A DNA stretch of 64,000 nt from Cytophagales bacterium Alg240-R148 (lineage in GTDB: Bacteria > Bacteroidota > Bacteroidia > Cytophagales > Cyclobacteriaceae): assembly GCA_900537185.1 (NCBI GenBank), contig LS999831.1, positions 186,001-250,000 of the forward strand, read 5' to 3'. This document shows, piece by piece, positions 54,357 to 61,762 of the stretch. Within the stretch, counting starts at the first letter, position 1. Each line of letters opens with the position of its first letter. A model generated the notes under the pieces. It worked only from the letters and a program-made list of their open reading frames with translations, had not been told where the DNA came from and ran no database searches. The translations under genes and the position numbers were made by a program.

Positions 54357-54506
54357 CTATTTTAAAGCCGCTTTAACGCCATCTAATGGCACAATTTCTT
54401 CTTTAAAAGTGTAAGCACCTGTTTTTTCAGATCTTACAGCCTTTATTACTTTGGCGAAGTTTTTACCTTCACCTTTCTGAAGGGACGCAACTACTTTCTT
54501 AGCCAT
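54357..54506 (-). CDS. DUF4295 small basic protein
   Basis: 49 residues, start ATG 54506, too short for a usual ORF list but clear: MAKKVVASLQKGEGKNFAK followed by VIKAVRSEKTGAYTFKE and a VPLDGVKAALK end. It matches the Bacteroidota family DUF4295 that always accompanies rpmB-rpmG-ftsY and is probably a ribosome-associated protein. It begins two bp after the rpmG stop on the same strand, so co-transcribed with it. Followed by an intrinsic terminator. Function unproven; family placement firm. Confidence 0.88.
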   Translation of the reverse strand: MAKKVVASLQKGEGKNFAKVIKAVRSEKTGAYTFKEEIVPLDGVKAALK

Positions 54507-54508
54507 CT

Positions 54509-54691
54509 TTATTTAATTTCTTTGTGAATAGTATATTTCTTAAGTATAGGATTATACTTTTTTAACTCCAATCTATCTGGAGTGTTTTTCCTGTTTTTTG
54601 TGGTTACATGTCTAGATGTACCAGGAAGACCGCTGTTCTTGTGCTCAGTGCACTCTAATATTACTTGAACTCTATTGCCTTTCTTCGCCAT
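54509..54691 (-). CDS. rpmG: 50S ribosomal protein L33
   Basis: 60 residues, [19 protein letters not shown] then [21 protein letters not shown] and [17 protein letters not shown]. Only one Cys remains, so this is the zinc-independent (C-minus) form. The gene has a strong promoter directly upstream (54720-54751) and DUF4295 follows by 2 bp. Normally rpmB lies immediately upstream in one operon; here a 318-bp spacer with promoter and terminator separates them. Confidence 0.96.
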   Translation of the reverse strand: MAKKGNRVQVILECTEHKNSGLPGTSRHVTTKNRKNTPDRLELKKYNPILKKYTIHKEIK

Positions 54692-54719
54692 TTTTCCAGT
54701 CGTTAATTTTTTGGAAGTG

Positions 54720-54751
54720 CAAATATAGACAAGAAGTATATATTTGCCAAA
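54720..54751 (-). promoter_or_regulatory. Bacteroidota-type promoter for rpmG-DUF4295
   Basis: On the minus strand TTTG (54751-54748), 20 nt, then TATATTTG (54727-54720). Both boxes and the spacing fit. It lies about 29 bp before the L33 ATG. Confidence 0.65.
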
Positions 54752-54932
54752 TATATTTATAATTGTTTATCAGCCCGACATGGGCTAATTACCAAACCAC
54801 CTTCCAAAACAGTTTTTTAAAGTGAGGGATCGCAGCAAACAACTAATATGCTCACACCAAACTCAAACTACCTTCCGACAGAAGAGCCTTTAAAAAACAA
54901 ACCGGATTGTGTCTGGTCATCCGAGAAAAAAC
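54752..54932. other. Intergenic stretch between rpmG promoter and rpmB terminator
   Basis: About 180 bp without a gene; no stable structure, ORF or RNA recognised beyond the rpmG promoter on one side and the rpmB terminator on the other. Confidence 0.4.
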
Positions 54933-54968
54933 AAAGCCCGATCACACTTTTCATGTGGCCCAGGCTTT
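54933..54968 (-). terminator. Likely terminator of rpmB
   Basis: On the minus strand AAAGCCTG pairs with CGGGCTTT, with an inner CACA/TGTG stem and small internal loop, followed by TTTGTTTTTT. Imperfect but well placed 41 bp after the rpmB stop. Confidence 0.55.
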
Positions 54969-55009
54969 ATATTTATATTCTATTGTTCAACTAAAGCGTA
55001 TAGCTTTTG

Positions 55010-55249
55010 TTAAACAAGGATGTTTCCGTTTTCTCTAGCTTTCTTTAGAACAGCAGTAATACCGTTTTTATTAATGGTTCTAATAGCCGAAGTAGAAACC
55101 TTCAAAGTGATCCACTTTCCCTCTTCCGGAATGAAAAATCTCTTTTTCTGAAGATTTGGATAAAACTTTCTTTTAGTTTTATTATTCGCGTGAGACACGT
55201 TGTTACCCGTTCTCACTCTTTTTCCTGTTAATTCACAAACTCTGGACAT
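55010..55249 (-). CDS. rpmB: 50S ribosomal protein L28
   Basis: 79 residues from ATG 55249 ([24 protein letters not shown]). The in-frame reading upstream to 55294 adds nothing typical. Motifs [13 protein letters not shown] and [15 protein letters not shown] complete the family pattern. One Cys only, so zinc-independent form as for L33. It is separated from rpmG by a terminator and a new promoter. Confidence 0.96.
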   Translation of the reverse strand: MSRVCELTGKRVRTGNNVSHANNKTKRKFYPNLQKKRFFIPEEGKWITLKVSTSAIRTINKNGITAVLKKARENGNILV

Positions 55250-55479
55250 AACTTTCTTTCGTTGTATAAACCCATTTTTATCAGAGACCTGCAAAAATGG
55301 ACTGCAAATATCGGCAATAACAATTTAAATTCATAATCAGAATATAAATTAATTTTAATAAATTACCTTTTCATTCGGGTTTACCACAAAAGAATAGGTT
55401 TTCTGGGGCATTGACGTCTTAATTCCACCACACGAAACTCAAAAATACTGATTGCACTACATAACATCCAATAGTAACA

Positions 55480-56307
55480 ATGATAGCGATTGCAGATTGC
55501 GGCGGCACCACTTGTGAGTGGAGAATTAAAACAGACAAAGGAATTGAGCAACTGTCTAGTGCAGGCTTTAACCCTGTCATAATGCCCTACGAACCGTTTG
55601 TTAAGAATTTAAAGGAAAAATTTGTTGCCAGGGAATCCGTCAGCCAATTAGTTTTCTATTGTGCGGGCACAATTGGTGCGCATTTGTTGAAAACCTCCAA
55701 GGCATTGGAAAACATTTTTCCAAATGCCACCATTACCGTTGAAACAGACCTCCTAGCATCGGCACGTGCTTTGTTTGCAAAGGAAGATGGTATCGCATGC
55801 ATTTTAGGAACAGGTTCCAACTCCGCTTTATTTCAATCCGGCCGTATCGTTCAAAACACACGGTCATTGGGTTTTCTTTTAGGAGATGAAGGCAGCGGGA
55901 GCCATCTTGGAAAAAAACTATTACAAGCAGCAGGGCGAGGCCAACTACCTCCAGACCTCCTAGAGGCATTGGAGCTTTACAGCGGCGCTTCTATTGACGG
56001 TACCATAGAAAGTGTTTATACTGCTGACTTCCCCAATCAGAGGTTAGCAAGTTTTGCTGACTTCCTAGCCTCGCATAAAAATAGACCGGAAATATACTTA
56101 TTGGTTTACCATTGCTTTTCTGATTTCATAACCGAACACATTAAAAGTTACAGAGGCTGGGAGCAATTGACTGCATCCTTTTCGGGCAGTATTGCGTATT
56201 ACTTTTCAGACATACTAAGAAAAAGTTGCAGCGACAATAATATCAAAACCGGAAGAATTATTCAAAAACCAATCGCTTCCTTAAGCCTTTACCATAAACT
56301 GGTTTAA
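55480..56307 (+). CDS. BadF/BadG-type aminosugar kinase (GlcNAc/MurNAc kinase-like)
   Basis: 275 residues of the ASKHA sugar-kinase fold. Phosphate-binding elements are IADCGGTTCEWRI at the N-terminus, the adenosine-type CILGTGSNSALFQ (about 108-120) and LLGDEGSGSHLGKKLL (about 134-149), the hallmark of N-acetylglucosamine kinase-like BadF/BadG proteins. In relatives such as MurK this enzyme phosphorylates GlcNAc and MurNAc in murein recycling. It is followed 53 bp later by murQ, which would use MurNAc-6-phosphate, so the pair suggests cytosolic kinase-based recycling rather than a PTS. Substrate is inferred from context. Confidence 0.82.
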   Translation: MIAIADCGGTTCEWRIKTDKGIEQLSSAGFNPVIMPYEPFVKNLKEKFVARESVSQLVFYCAGTIGAHLLKTSKALENIFPNATITVETDLLASARALFAKEDGIACILGTGSNSALFQSGRIVQNTRSLGFLLGDEGSGSHLGKKLLQAAGRGQLPPDLLEALELYSGASIDGTIESVYTADFPNQRLASFADFLASHKNRPEIYLLVYHCFSDFITEHIKSYRGWEQLTASFSGSIAYYFSDILRKSCSDNNIKTGRIIQKPIASLSLYHKLV

Positions 56308-56312
56308 ATTTC

Positions 56313-56320
56313 TAACTTTG
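56313..56320 (+). promoter_or_regulatory. Bacteroidota -7 box for murQ
   Basis: TAACTTTG directly after the kinase stop, 40 nt before the murQ TTG, with an imperfect TTTA box 21 nt upstream. murQ may have its own transcript as well as readthrough. Confidence 0.4.
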
Positions 56321-56360
56321 TCTTGTTACCTAAATAGAATCAGAACAAAAACACTCCATT

Positions 56361-57176
56361 TTGAGTACGACAGAATCCAACTCCAATTACAACAATTTAG
56401 AACAAATGTCCATTAAGGACTTGCTTGTTAATATTAACACGGAAGACCGGTCTGTACCCCTGGCAGTATCTAGGGCCATGCCGCAGATAGAGGCCTTGGT
56501 TGGGGAAGTTGTCCAACAGATGAAGAAGGGTGGTCGGCTGTTTTATATTGGGGCTGGCACAAGCGGTCGTTTGGGCATTTTAGATGCCTCGGAAATACCT
56601 CCAACTTTCGGTTTGGCGCACGGCAATGTTTTGGGTTTGATTGCTGGGGGAGATACAGCCATTAGAAAGGCGGTAGAATTTGCAGAGGACAATGCAGAAC
56701 AAGCCTGGAAAGACATGCAAGAACATCAAATCAACCACAAGGACGTAGTAATAGGAATTGCGGCTTCAGGCAATACACCTTATGTAATTGGCGGGGTAAA
56801 AGAAGCCTCAGAACGCGGTTTGATTACAGGTTGTATTACCTGTAACCGAGATTCTGCTTTGGCAAAGGCCGTCACATTTCCTATTGAAGTGGTGGTGGGC
56901 CCAGAGTTTGTAACTGGCAGCACCCGAATGAAAGCAGGAACAGCTCAAAAATTAGTGCTGAATATGATTTCTACTACTACTATGATTCAACTTGGCAAAG
57001 TAAAAGGCAATAAAATGGTAGACATGCAAATGGCCAACAACAAGTTGGTAGATCGAGGTACCCGCATGTTGATGGAAGAGCTTTCTATCAGCAGGTCTGA
57101 AGCAGAAGGGTTACTAAAAATACATGGATCCGTCAGAAAAGTCATTGACCACATCAGAAACAATGCACCTGATTGA
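56361..57176 (+). CDS. murQ: N-acetylmuramic acid 6-phosphate etherase
   Basis: 271 residues from a TTG start. Cleaves the D-lactyl ether of MurNAc-6-P to give GlcNAc-6-P and lactate. SIS-domain motifs GAGTSGRLGILDASEIPPTF (with catalytic Glu), GIAASGNTPYVIG and the C-terminal EFVTGSTRMKAGTAQK are present. Slightly shorter than E. coli MurQ, as usual in Bacteroidota. The kinase gene upstream should make its substrate, and an acidic protein gene overlaps its end by 14 bp. Cytosolic. The identification is firm. Confidence 0.95.
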   Translation: MSTTESNSNYNNLEQMSIKDLLVNINTEDRSVPLAVSRAMPQIEALVGEVVQQMKKGGRLFYIGAGTSGRLGILDASEIPPTFGLAHGNVLGLIAGGDTAIRKAVEFAEDNAEQAWKDMQEHQINHKDVVIGIAASGNTPYVIGGVKEASERGLITGCITCNRDSALAKAVTFPIEVVVGPEFVTGSTRMKAGTAQKLVLNMISTTTMIQLGKVKGNKMVDMQMANNKLVDRGTRMLMEELSISRSEAEGLLKIHGSVRKVIDHIRNNAPD

Positions 57177-57732
57177 ACCATATTACCGTTGGCTACATCT
57201 TTACGACCCTGCTTTAGATGCGCAATCTCCATTTTTTGGTAAAGAATACAACTACGATCTTTATTCAGAAACGATATACGGCTACTACATTCACCCAGCT
57301 TGGGACAACATCGGGTCAGAAACCTTGTACATCAAGCTCTTATTTGTAGATTACCAACAGGGGTTTGTCATTATTGAGCTAATGGGCGAATGGAACGATG
57401 CAGTGCACAACGACATCATGCATTTTAAAAGAAATATTGTCGACTTCTTCAATAAGTTCAATATTACAAAATACATTTTAATTGGGGAGAATGTTTTAAA
57501 CTTTCATGGATCTGACGATTGTTACTACGAAGAGTGGTTTGAAGACATAGAAGATGGATGGATAGCCGCCATCAACTTTCCTGAACACATCCTACAAGAA
57601 CAACAGAATTACAATATCGATAGTTATATCAATATGGGGGGCACCTTAACTTTAGAAAAATGGCGCCCATTGCCTCCATTAAAACTCTACCAACTCATAG
57701 AAACCTTGATTACTAGAAGGTTAGAGTTATAA
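57163..57732 (+). CDS. Acidic hypothetical protein coupled to murQ
   Basis: 189 residues from ATG 57163 (MHLIEPYYRWLHLYDPALDA), overlapping murQ by 14 bp. Very rich in Tyr, Trp, Asp and Glu, with no signal peptide or membrane segment, so cytosolic. No family recognised; segments such as FVIIELMGEWNDAVHNDIMHF suggest an alpha/beta fold. Its overlap with murQ suggests translational coupling and a link to murein recycling, but nothing catalytic stands out. A bidirectional terminator follows. Confidence 0.6.
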   Translation: MHLIEPYYRWLHLYDPALDAQSPFFGKEYNYDLYSETIYGYYIHPAWDNIGSETLYIKLLFVDYQQGFVIIELMGEWNDAVHNDIMHFKRNIVDFFNKFNITKYILIGENVLNFHGSDDCYYEEWFEDIEDGWIAAINFPEHILQEQQNYNIDSYINMGGTLTLEKWRPLPPLKLYQLIETLITRRLEL

Positions 57733-57734
57733 AA

Positions 57735-57760
57735 AAAGGCCTAGCATACGCTAGGCCTTT
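57735..57760. terminator. Bidirectional terminator after the murQ group and the receptor lipoprotein
   Basis: Perfect 11-bp stem AAAGGCCTAGC / GCTAGGCCTTT with loop ATAC; A-run before and T-run after, so it ends transcripts from both sides. Confidence 0.85.
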
Positions 57761-57786
57761 TTTTATTCGATAGAAACAAGTTGAAA

Positions 57787-58869
57787 CTATTCTTCAAACT
57801 TGATGTAATCGCCTCCTGAAAGAACAACTTTTGTTTGCCATACTTCATTTGCCCCAGAATACACATTGTATACACAAAGGTATTTCTGTCCTTCTTCCGT
57901 ATTTGGAAAGTTGTTTTTAAGAATGGTATTCAATTTGGCTATTCTAGCTTCTTCGGTTTCATCATCTTTGCCTGGTCTAACGTCAAAGTTGTTGTATTGT
58001 CCGCTGCCTACCAATTCGTAATCTGCATTGGTCAACTCATACTTGATGGTATTGTCTGGAACCCAAACGGTACCATCGTGTCCGAAAGAAATTGTATTGG
58101 GTGCAACAGACTGTTTCGCAGCCCATGAAGTTCCGTCGAAAGTATACTTTAAGGCAGTTGGTTCCATATCGTCTCTGTCATAGTTGTATTCAACCGCTTG
58201 CTCTTGCCCTTCTACTGCATAAGGAAGAACCAAAGCCAAATACTTTCCAATTTTAAACTCTGCCTCATCTTCAGATGAGAAATACATTTTCCCAACTCTT
58301 TCTAAGTTATCATAGTCGTCCTGAACTAGGATATAGGGGTTGTACCAAGTACCATCAAAATACACCATACCTTTGGTTACTTCGCCGGTAGAAGAACCGT
58401 TGTACCAGTTGTAGGTTAGGTCCACTACCATTTTATTGTAGGTAGCTTCTGGATACTTCCATTTCAAAAAGCCATCGATGTGTTTGTCAGAACTAAAACT
58501 CTTGTAAGTAAAACCCAATTCTGTGTATTCCGCATCAGTCACGGTATGCGTGTCCAATGTATCGCCTAATCTAAACGGGTTGTACAGGTTGTATGTAACT
58601 TTTGCCAAGGAACCTTTTCCCAAAGCTGGGTATTTTGAATCGAGTACATTTGGAATTAATTCTTTTGCCTCATCATCACTTCCAAAACTTTTGAAATTTT
58701 CTACGTTTTCATCTCCCGTTAGAGCGTAATCATCATCCGACATTTCCAAGTCAATTTCTCCAACTGGAGCGTCCTTTGCATTGTCTACTTCGTTATGAAT
58801 ATCAGTCATCGGTTCACAGGCAAAAACTAGCATTGCCAAAGAAACCATCAATAATTGTATCTTTTTCAT
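57787..58869 (-). CDS. TonB receptor-partner lipoprotein with four internal repeats
   Basis: 360 residues with lipobox VFAC (Cys18), acidic mature part. Four internal repeats are visible by eye (about residues 44-97, 110-157, 181-230, 279-338), each starting like SDDDYALTG or TNADYELVG, then a YNxF or YxSF turn, a helical segment and V-YNxYN. DGTxW motifs occur at 172, 246 and 265. The family is not recognised. It starts 19 bp after the stop of the TonB receptor on the same strand, so the two are one transcript, in the way of SusCD-like or other receptor-lid pairs. Probably at the outer face of the outer membrane. Ligand unknown. Confidence 0.7.
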   Translation of the reverse strand: MKKIQLLMVSLAMLVFACEPMTDIHNEVDNAKDAPVGEIDLEMSDDDYALTGDENVENFKSFGSDDEAKELIPNVLDSKYPALGKGSLAKVTYNLYNPFRLGDTLDTHTVTDAEYTELGFTYKSFSSDKHIDGFLKWKYPEATYNKMVVDLTYNWYNGSSTGEVTKGMVYFDGTWYNPYILVQDDYDNLERVGKMYFSSEDEAEFKIGKYLALVLPYAVEGQEQAVEYNYDRDDMEPTALKYTFDGTSWAAKQSVAPNTISFGHDGTVWVPDNTIKYELTNADYELVGSGQYNNFDVRPGKDDETEEARIAKLNTILKNNFPNTEEGQKYLCVYNVYSGANEVWQTKVVLSGGDYIKFEE

Positions 58870-58888
58870 TACAAATATTTTTTAATAA

Positions 58889-61462
58889 TTAAAATCTTAT
58901 TCTCATGCCTACGCTGTAGGTTCTTCCAAACCCATAATACACTAGTGCATCGGTAGCGTTGTGTAACGAACCATCGTTGGCATCTGAAATATATTCTGTA
59001 TCAGTTAAATTGTATACATTGGCAAACAACGATGTATTCAAACTAGCTACCTTGAATTTATAAGTCATATTGACATCAAAAGTAGCATAGTTTGGAACTT
59101 TCCAAGACTGAACACCCTTTTCATCTTCGTTTCCTCTATCCAAAGGATCGTAATCTGCATATAAATTATCAAAGTAATTGTAGTCCAATCCAAACTTAAG
59201 CCCTTTCATTAGCTCGTAATCCAAACCAATGGCAGCCGTTGTTTGCGCAGCATCTCCTACTTTAAGACCTCCTATAAACAAATCAACACTTCCAACTTCA
59301 GTCTGACCATCAAATATTTTTACATCTTTCAAATCATTTTGCCATTTCCAATCTCCTATTGACAACATACCTTTTATGGTCATTTTGCCATTAACAGTAT
59401 ACTCACCGTCGAATTCAATTCCACTATGCGTAGCATTCACCCCTAATATATTGGCAGTTAAGTCTTCACCATCCACGCCCTGCACGGTTCTTGTAAAAGT
59501 TCTGTCTTTCCACTTCGTGGTATAAACATTGACATTGGCTGTGAAATTTGACTTTCTAAACCCATAGCCCAGTTCATAACTTACAACTTTTTGGTTTTTC
59601 ACTCCCTCGTTGATATCATTTTGAAAATTCAAGAAAACGGCATCAAAAAACGGCGCCTTTTCGAAGTAACCCACATTAGCATAAACGTTGTGCGTTTCAG
59701 TTAAATTGTAGTTGGCTCCACCCTTTACACTATATCCAAAAAAGTTTTGATAGTCCGTCTCTCTATTTGGATCAGAATCTAAGTAGTTGAAATAATCAAT
59801 CCTTTTATAAGAAGTATTGGAGGCAGCCAATGAAATAAAAGCAGCCAATTTATTTTTGGTATATTCCAACTGACCAAAAACACCTTCCCATAGTACAACA
59901 CCATCGTTGTGGTAACTCATTTTATCTCCTACTTGCAAAGCAGCATTGGGGTTGTTTTCATCGGAGTCATCCAAAAAGAAATGACCTCCTAATAAATCGG
60001 TTACTTCTCTGTAGTGAGAACCCTTGTAATATCTTAGGTCAATTCCACCCAACAATTTCAAATCATCGTTTAAATCTTTATCCAAGGTTGAAAGTATACC
60101 ATACCACTTGTGGTCGTTTCTAGAGGCTCTTAAAATGGACTCTGATCCAAAACCATTGGCACTTGTAGCTTTATTCTCTTCAACAATTAGATCCAAATCA
60201 ATCAACCCGCCTTCTCTGTATGCACTGTTTTGATCCAACGCATAACTAAATTTTGATGTTTCACCTGCAGTACCGCCGCCGCCGCCAGTTCCGAAAGAAG
60301 CATAGGCAGAAGTTGATAACTGAGTGGTGTTGTTGATCGTCCAATAGTGGTTCAAAGACAATTGAGGTTTGTGGTAAAAATTGTCTTCCACGTGAGTAAT
60401 TTGTCCTTTTTTATACCCCCAATCGGCGTTGTATTGTCTGCCTCTTGATTGGTCTCTATAATCTGAAATTCTCAATCTATTTTGTCTTTGGCCGTGTCTT
60501 TGTTTGGACCCCAATGCTGTGAAATTGATTTCATGCTTTTTGTTAATAATTTTTGCGATGTTGGCAAAATAAGAATAACCAACAAATTCAGTTCCATCTA
60601 CCCACATAGCGCCTTTAGTCTGCGATGCTGAAACCGTAAAAGCCCAACCTTCATCGGTAAGACCAGAAGACAATACCAAACCTACTTTTTGGTACCCGCT
60701 GTTGGCGTGTCCTAAATAGAAGGAGCCTCCTGACTTGGCATCCGACGCTTTTGAAAGAATGTTGATTGTTCCTCCTACTGAAGGAACCGCTACTTTGGAA
60801 GCACCCAAACCTCTTTGCACTTGCATGCTGTTGGTTGCATCTGTTAAACCTGCCCAGTTGGACCAGTACACGCGGCCATTTTCCATATCGTTTACTGGAA
60901 CACCATTAATCAAGACGGCTACGTTTTCTGAATCAAACCCTCTTAAGTTGATTCTTCCATCTCCATAACCACCACCTGTTTTTGTAGCATAAACGCCAGG
61001 GGTTGATTTTAAAATCTCAGGAAATTCTTGGGTTCCCATTTTTGCTTCAATCGCATCTGCTTTGATGTTTGAAACGGCAACAGGTGTTTTCCTATCAATG
61101 GCTACAGAAGCGATAATTTCGATTTCTGCAAGTCCCACTGCACTGGAAGAAAGGTTTACTTTGCCTAAGTCAACAGTTCCACCGTCGGTAATACGAGCTG
61201 AAAGCTCCAAATCTTCATATCCTATATAACTCACAACTATTGTTGTAGCACCTACAGGAAGGTCACCCAACGTAAAAGCACCATTCACATCTGTGACAGT
61301 ACCTTTGGAGGTTCCTTTTAAAATAACATTGGCTCCAATCAGAGCTTCTTCCGTATCTCCATCATAAACCGTTCCTTTTACTGAACCGGTTTGAGCAAAG
61401 ACCGCTGTAGACAATGCGCACATCATCAACAACATAATGGTTTTTAGTAGACCACGTTTCAT
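58889..61462 (-). CDS. TonB-dependent outer-membrane receptor
   Basis: 857 residues. Signal peptide (MKRGLLKTIMLLMMCALSTAVFA-Q), a CarboxypepD-regulatory-like domain (about 26-105, VKGTVYDGDTEEALIGANV), a plug (about 115-230, with GYGDGRINLRGFDSENVAVLIN), then a 22-strand barrel ending in GFGRTYSVGMRIRF with the C-terminal Phe. Fine-scale substrate unknown. A lipoprotein gene follows 19 bp downstream, and an M14 carboxypeptidase is divergent, which suggests peptide or protein-breakdown uptake. No SusD is present, so this is not a standard glycan system. A palindrome-rich intergenic region lies upstream. Confidence 0.93.
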   Translation of the reverse strand: MKRGLLKTIMLLMMCALSTAVFAQTGSVKGTVYDGDTEEALIGANVILKGTSKGTVTDVNGAFTLGDLPVGATTIVVSYIGYEDLELSARITDGGTVDLGKVNLSSSAVGLAEIEIIASVAIDRKTPVAVSNIKADAIEAKMGTQEFPEILKSTPGVYATKTGGGYGDGRINLRGFDSENVAVLINGVPVNDMENGRVYWSNWAGLTDATNSMQVQRGLGASKVAVPSVGGTINILSKASDAKSGGSFYLGHANSGYQKVGLVLSSGLTDEGWAFTVSASQTKGAMWVDGTEFVGYSYFANIAKIINKKHEINFTALGSKQRHGQRQNRLRISDYRDQSRGRQYNADWGYKKGQITHVEDNFYHKPQLSLNHYWTINNTTQLSTSAYASFGTGGGGGTAGETSKFSYALDQNSAYREGGLIDLDLIVEENKATSANGFGSESILRASRNDHKWYGILSTLDKDLNDDLKLLGGIDLRYYKGSHYREVTDLLGGHFFLDDSDENNPNAALQVGDKMSYHNDGVVLWEGVFGQLEYTKNKLAAFISLAASNTSYKRIDYFNYLDSDPNRETDYQNFFGYSVKGGANYNLTETHNVYANVGYFEKAPFFDAVFLNFQNDINEGVKNQKVVSYELGYGFRKSNFTANVNVYTTKWKDRTFTRTVQGVDGEDLTANILGVNATHSGIEFDGEYTVNGKMTIKGMLSIGDWKWQNDLKDVKIFDGQTEVGSVDLFIGGLKVGDAAQTTAAIGLDYELMKGLKFGLDYNYFDNLYADYDPLDRGNEDEKGVQSWKVPNYATFDVNMTYKFKVASLNTSLFANVYNLTDTEYISDANDGSLHNATDALVYYGFGRTYSVGMRIRF

Positions 61463-61490
61463 AATAATAGATTAGTTAATTAGTTTCTGG

Positions 61491-61498
61491 CAAAAGTA
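61491..61498 (-). promoter_or_regulatory. Bacteroidota -7 box for the TonB receptor operon
   Basis: Plus-strand CAAAAGTA, i.e. TACTTTTG on the minus strand, 29 nt before the ATG. The palindrome at 61506-61517 lies where the upstream promoter box would be. Confidence 0.4.
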
Positions 61499-61652
61499 GT
61501 TAAATTATGCAAGCATACTATTAAAATAATATTAATCATTCCATGAAATGGACTCATTAATTTAACGGTACTTGCTTTGATTATTGGAAATGAATATAAC
61601 AAACAATCTTCTTTGATCCGCATTTTATCCCCCAAATTTAGTTATTGCTGCA

Positions 61653-61685
61653 CATATGCCTGTTAAATAATTGAACTGGCATATG
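61653..61685. promoter_or_regulatory. 33-bp imperfect palindrome, candidate operator
   Basis: CATATGCC (61653-61660) and GGCATATG (61678-61685) are perfect 8-bp arms; after one mismatch the symmetry continues as GTT/AAC, giving 11 of 12 paired positions around a 9-nt centre. No T-run follows, so it is not a terminator. Size and symmetry suit a dimeric regulator or an RNA stem in the M14 leader. Role inferred. Confidence 0.4.
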
Positions 61686-61762
61686 AATTTAAGGTTACCA
61701 CTCACATAATTTCATCTGTATTAAGTGTATTAAATAAATTATAATTGAATAAATTAACACTT

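Larger units (their letters stand above)
61463..61762. other. Divergent control region between TonB receptor and M14 peptidase
   Basis: 300 bp without a gene. It contains a -7 box for the receptor (61491-61498), palindromes TATGC-AA-GCATA (61506-61517) and TCCAT-GAA-ATGGA (61540-61552), a 33-bp imperfect palindrome (61653-61685), and an inverted repeat TAAGTGT / ACACTTA (61722-61728, 61757-61763) touching the M14 start codon. Confidence 0.5.
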
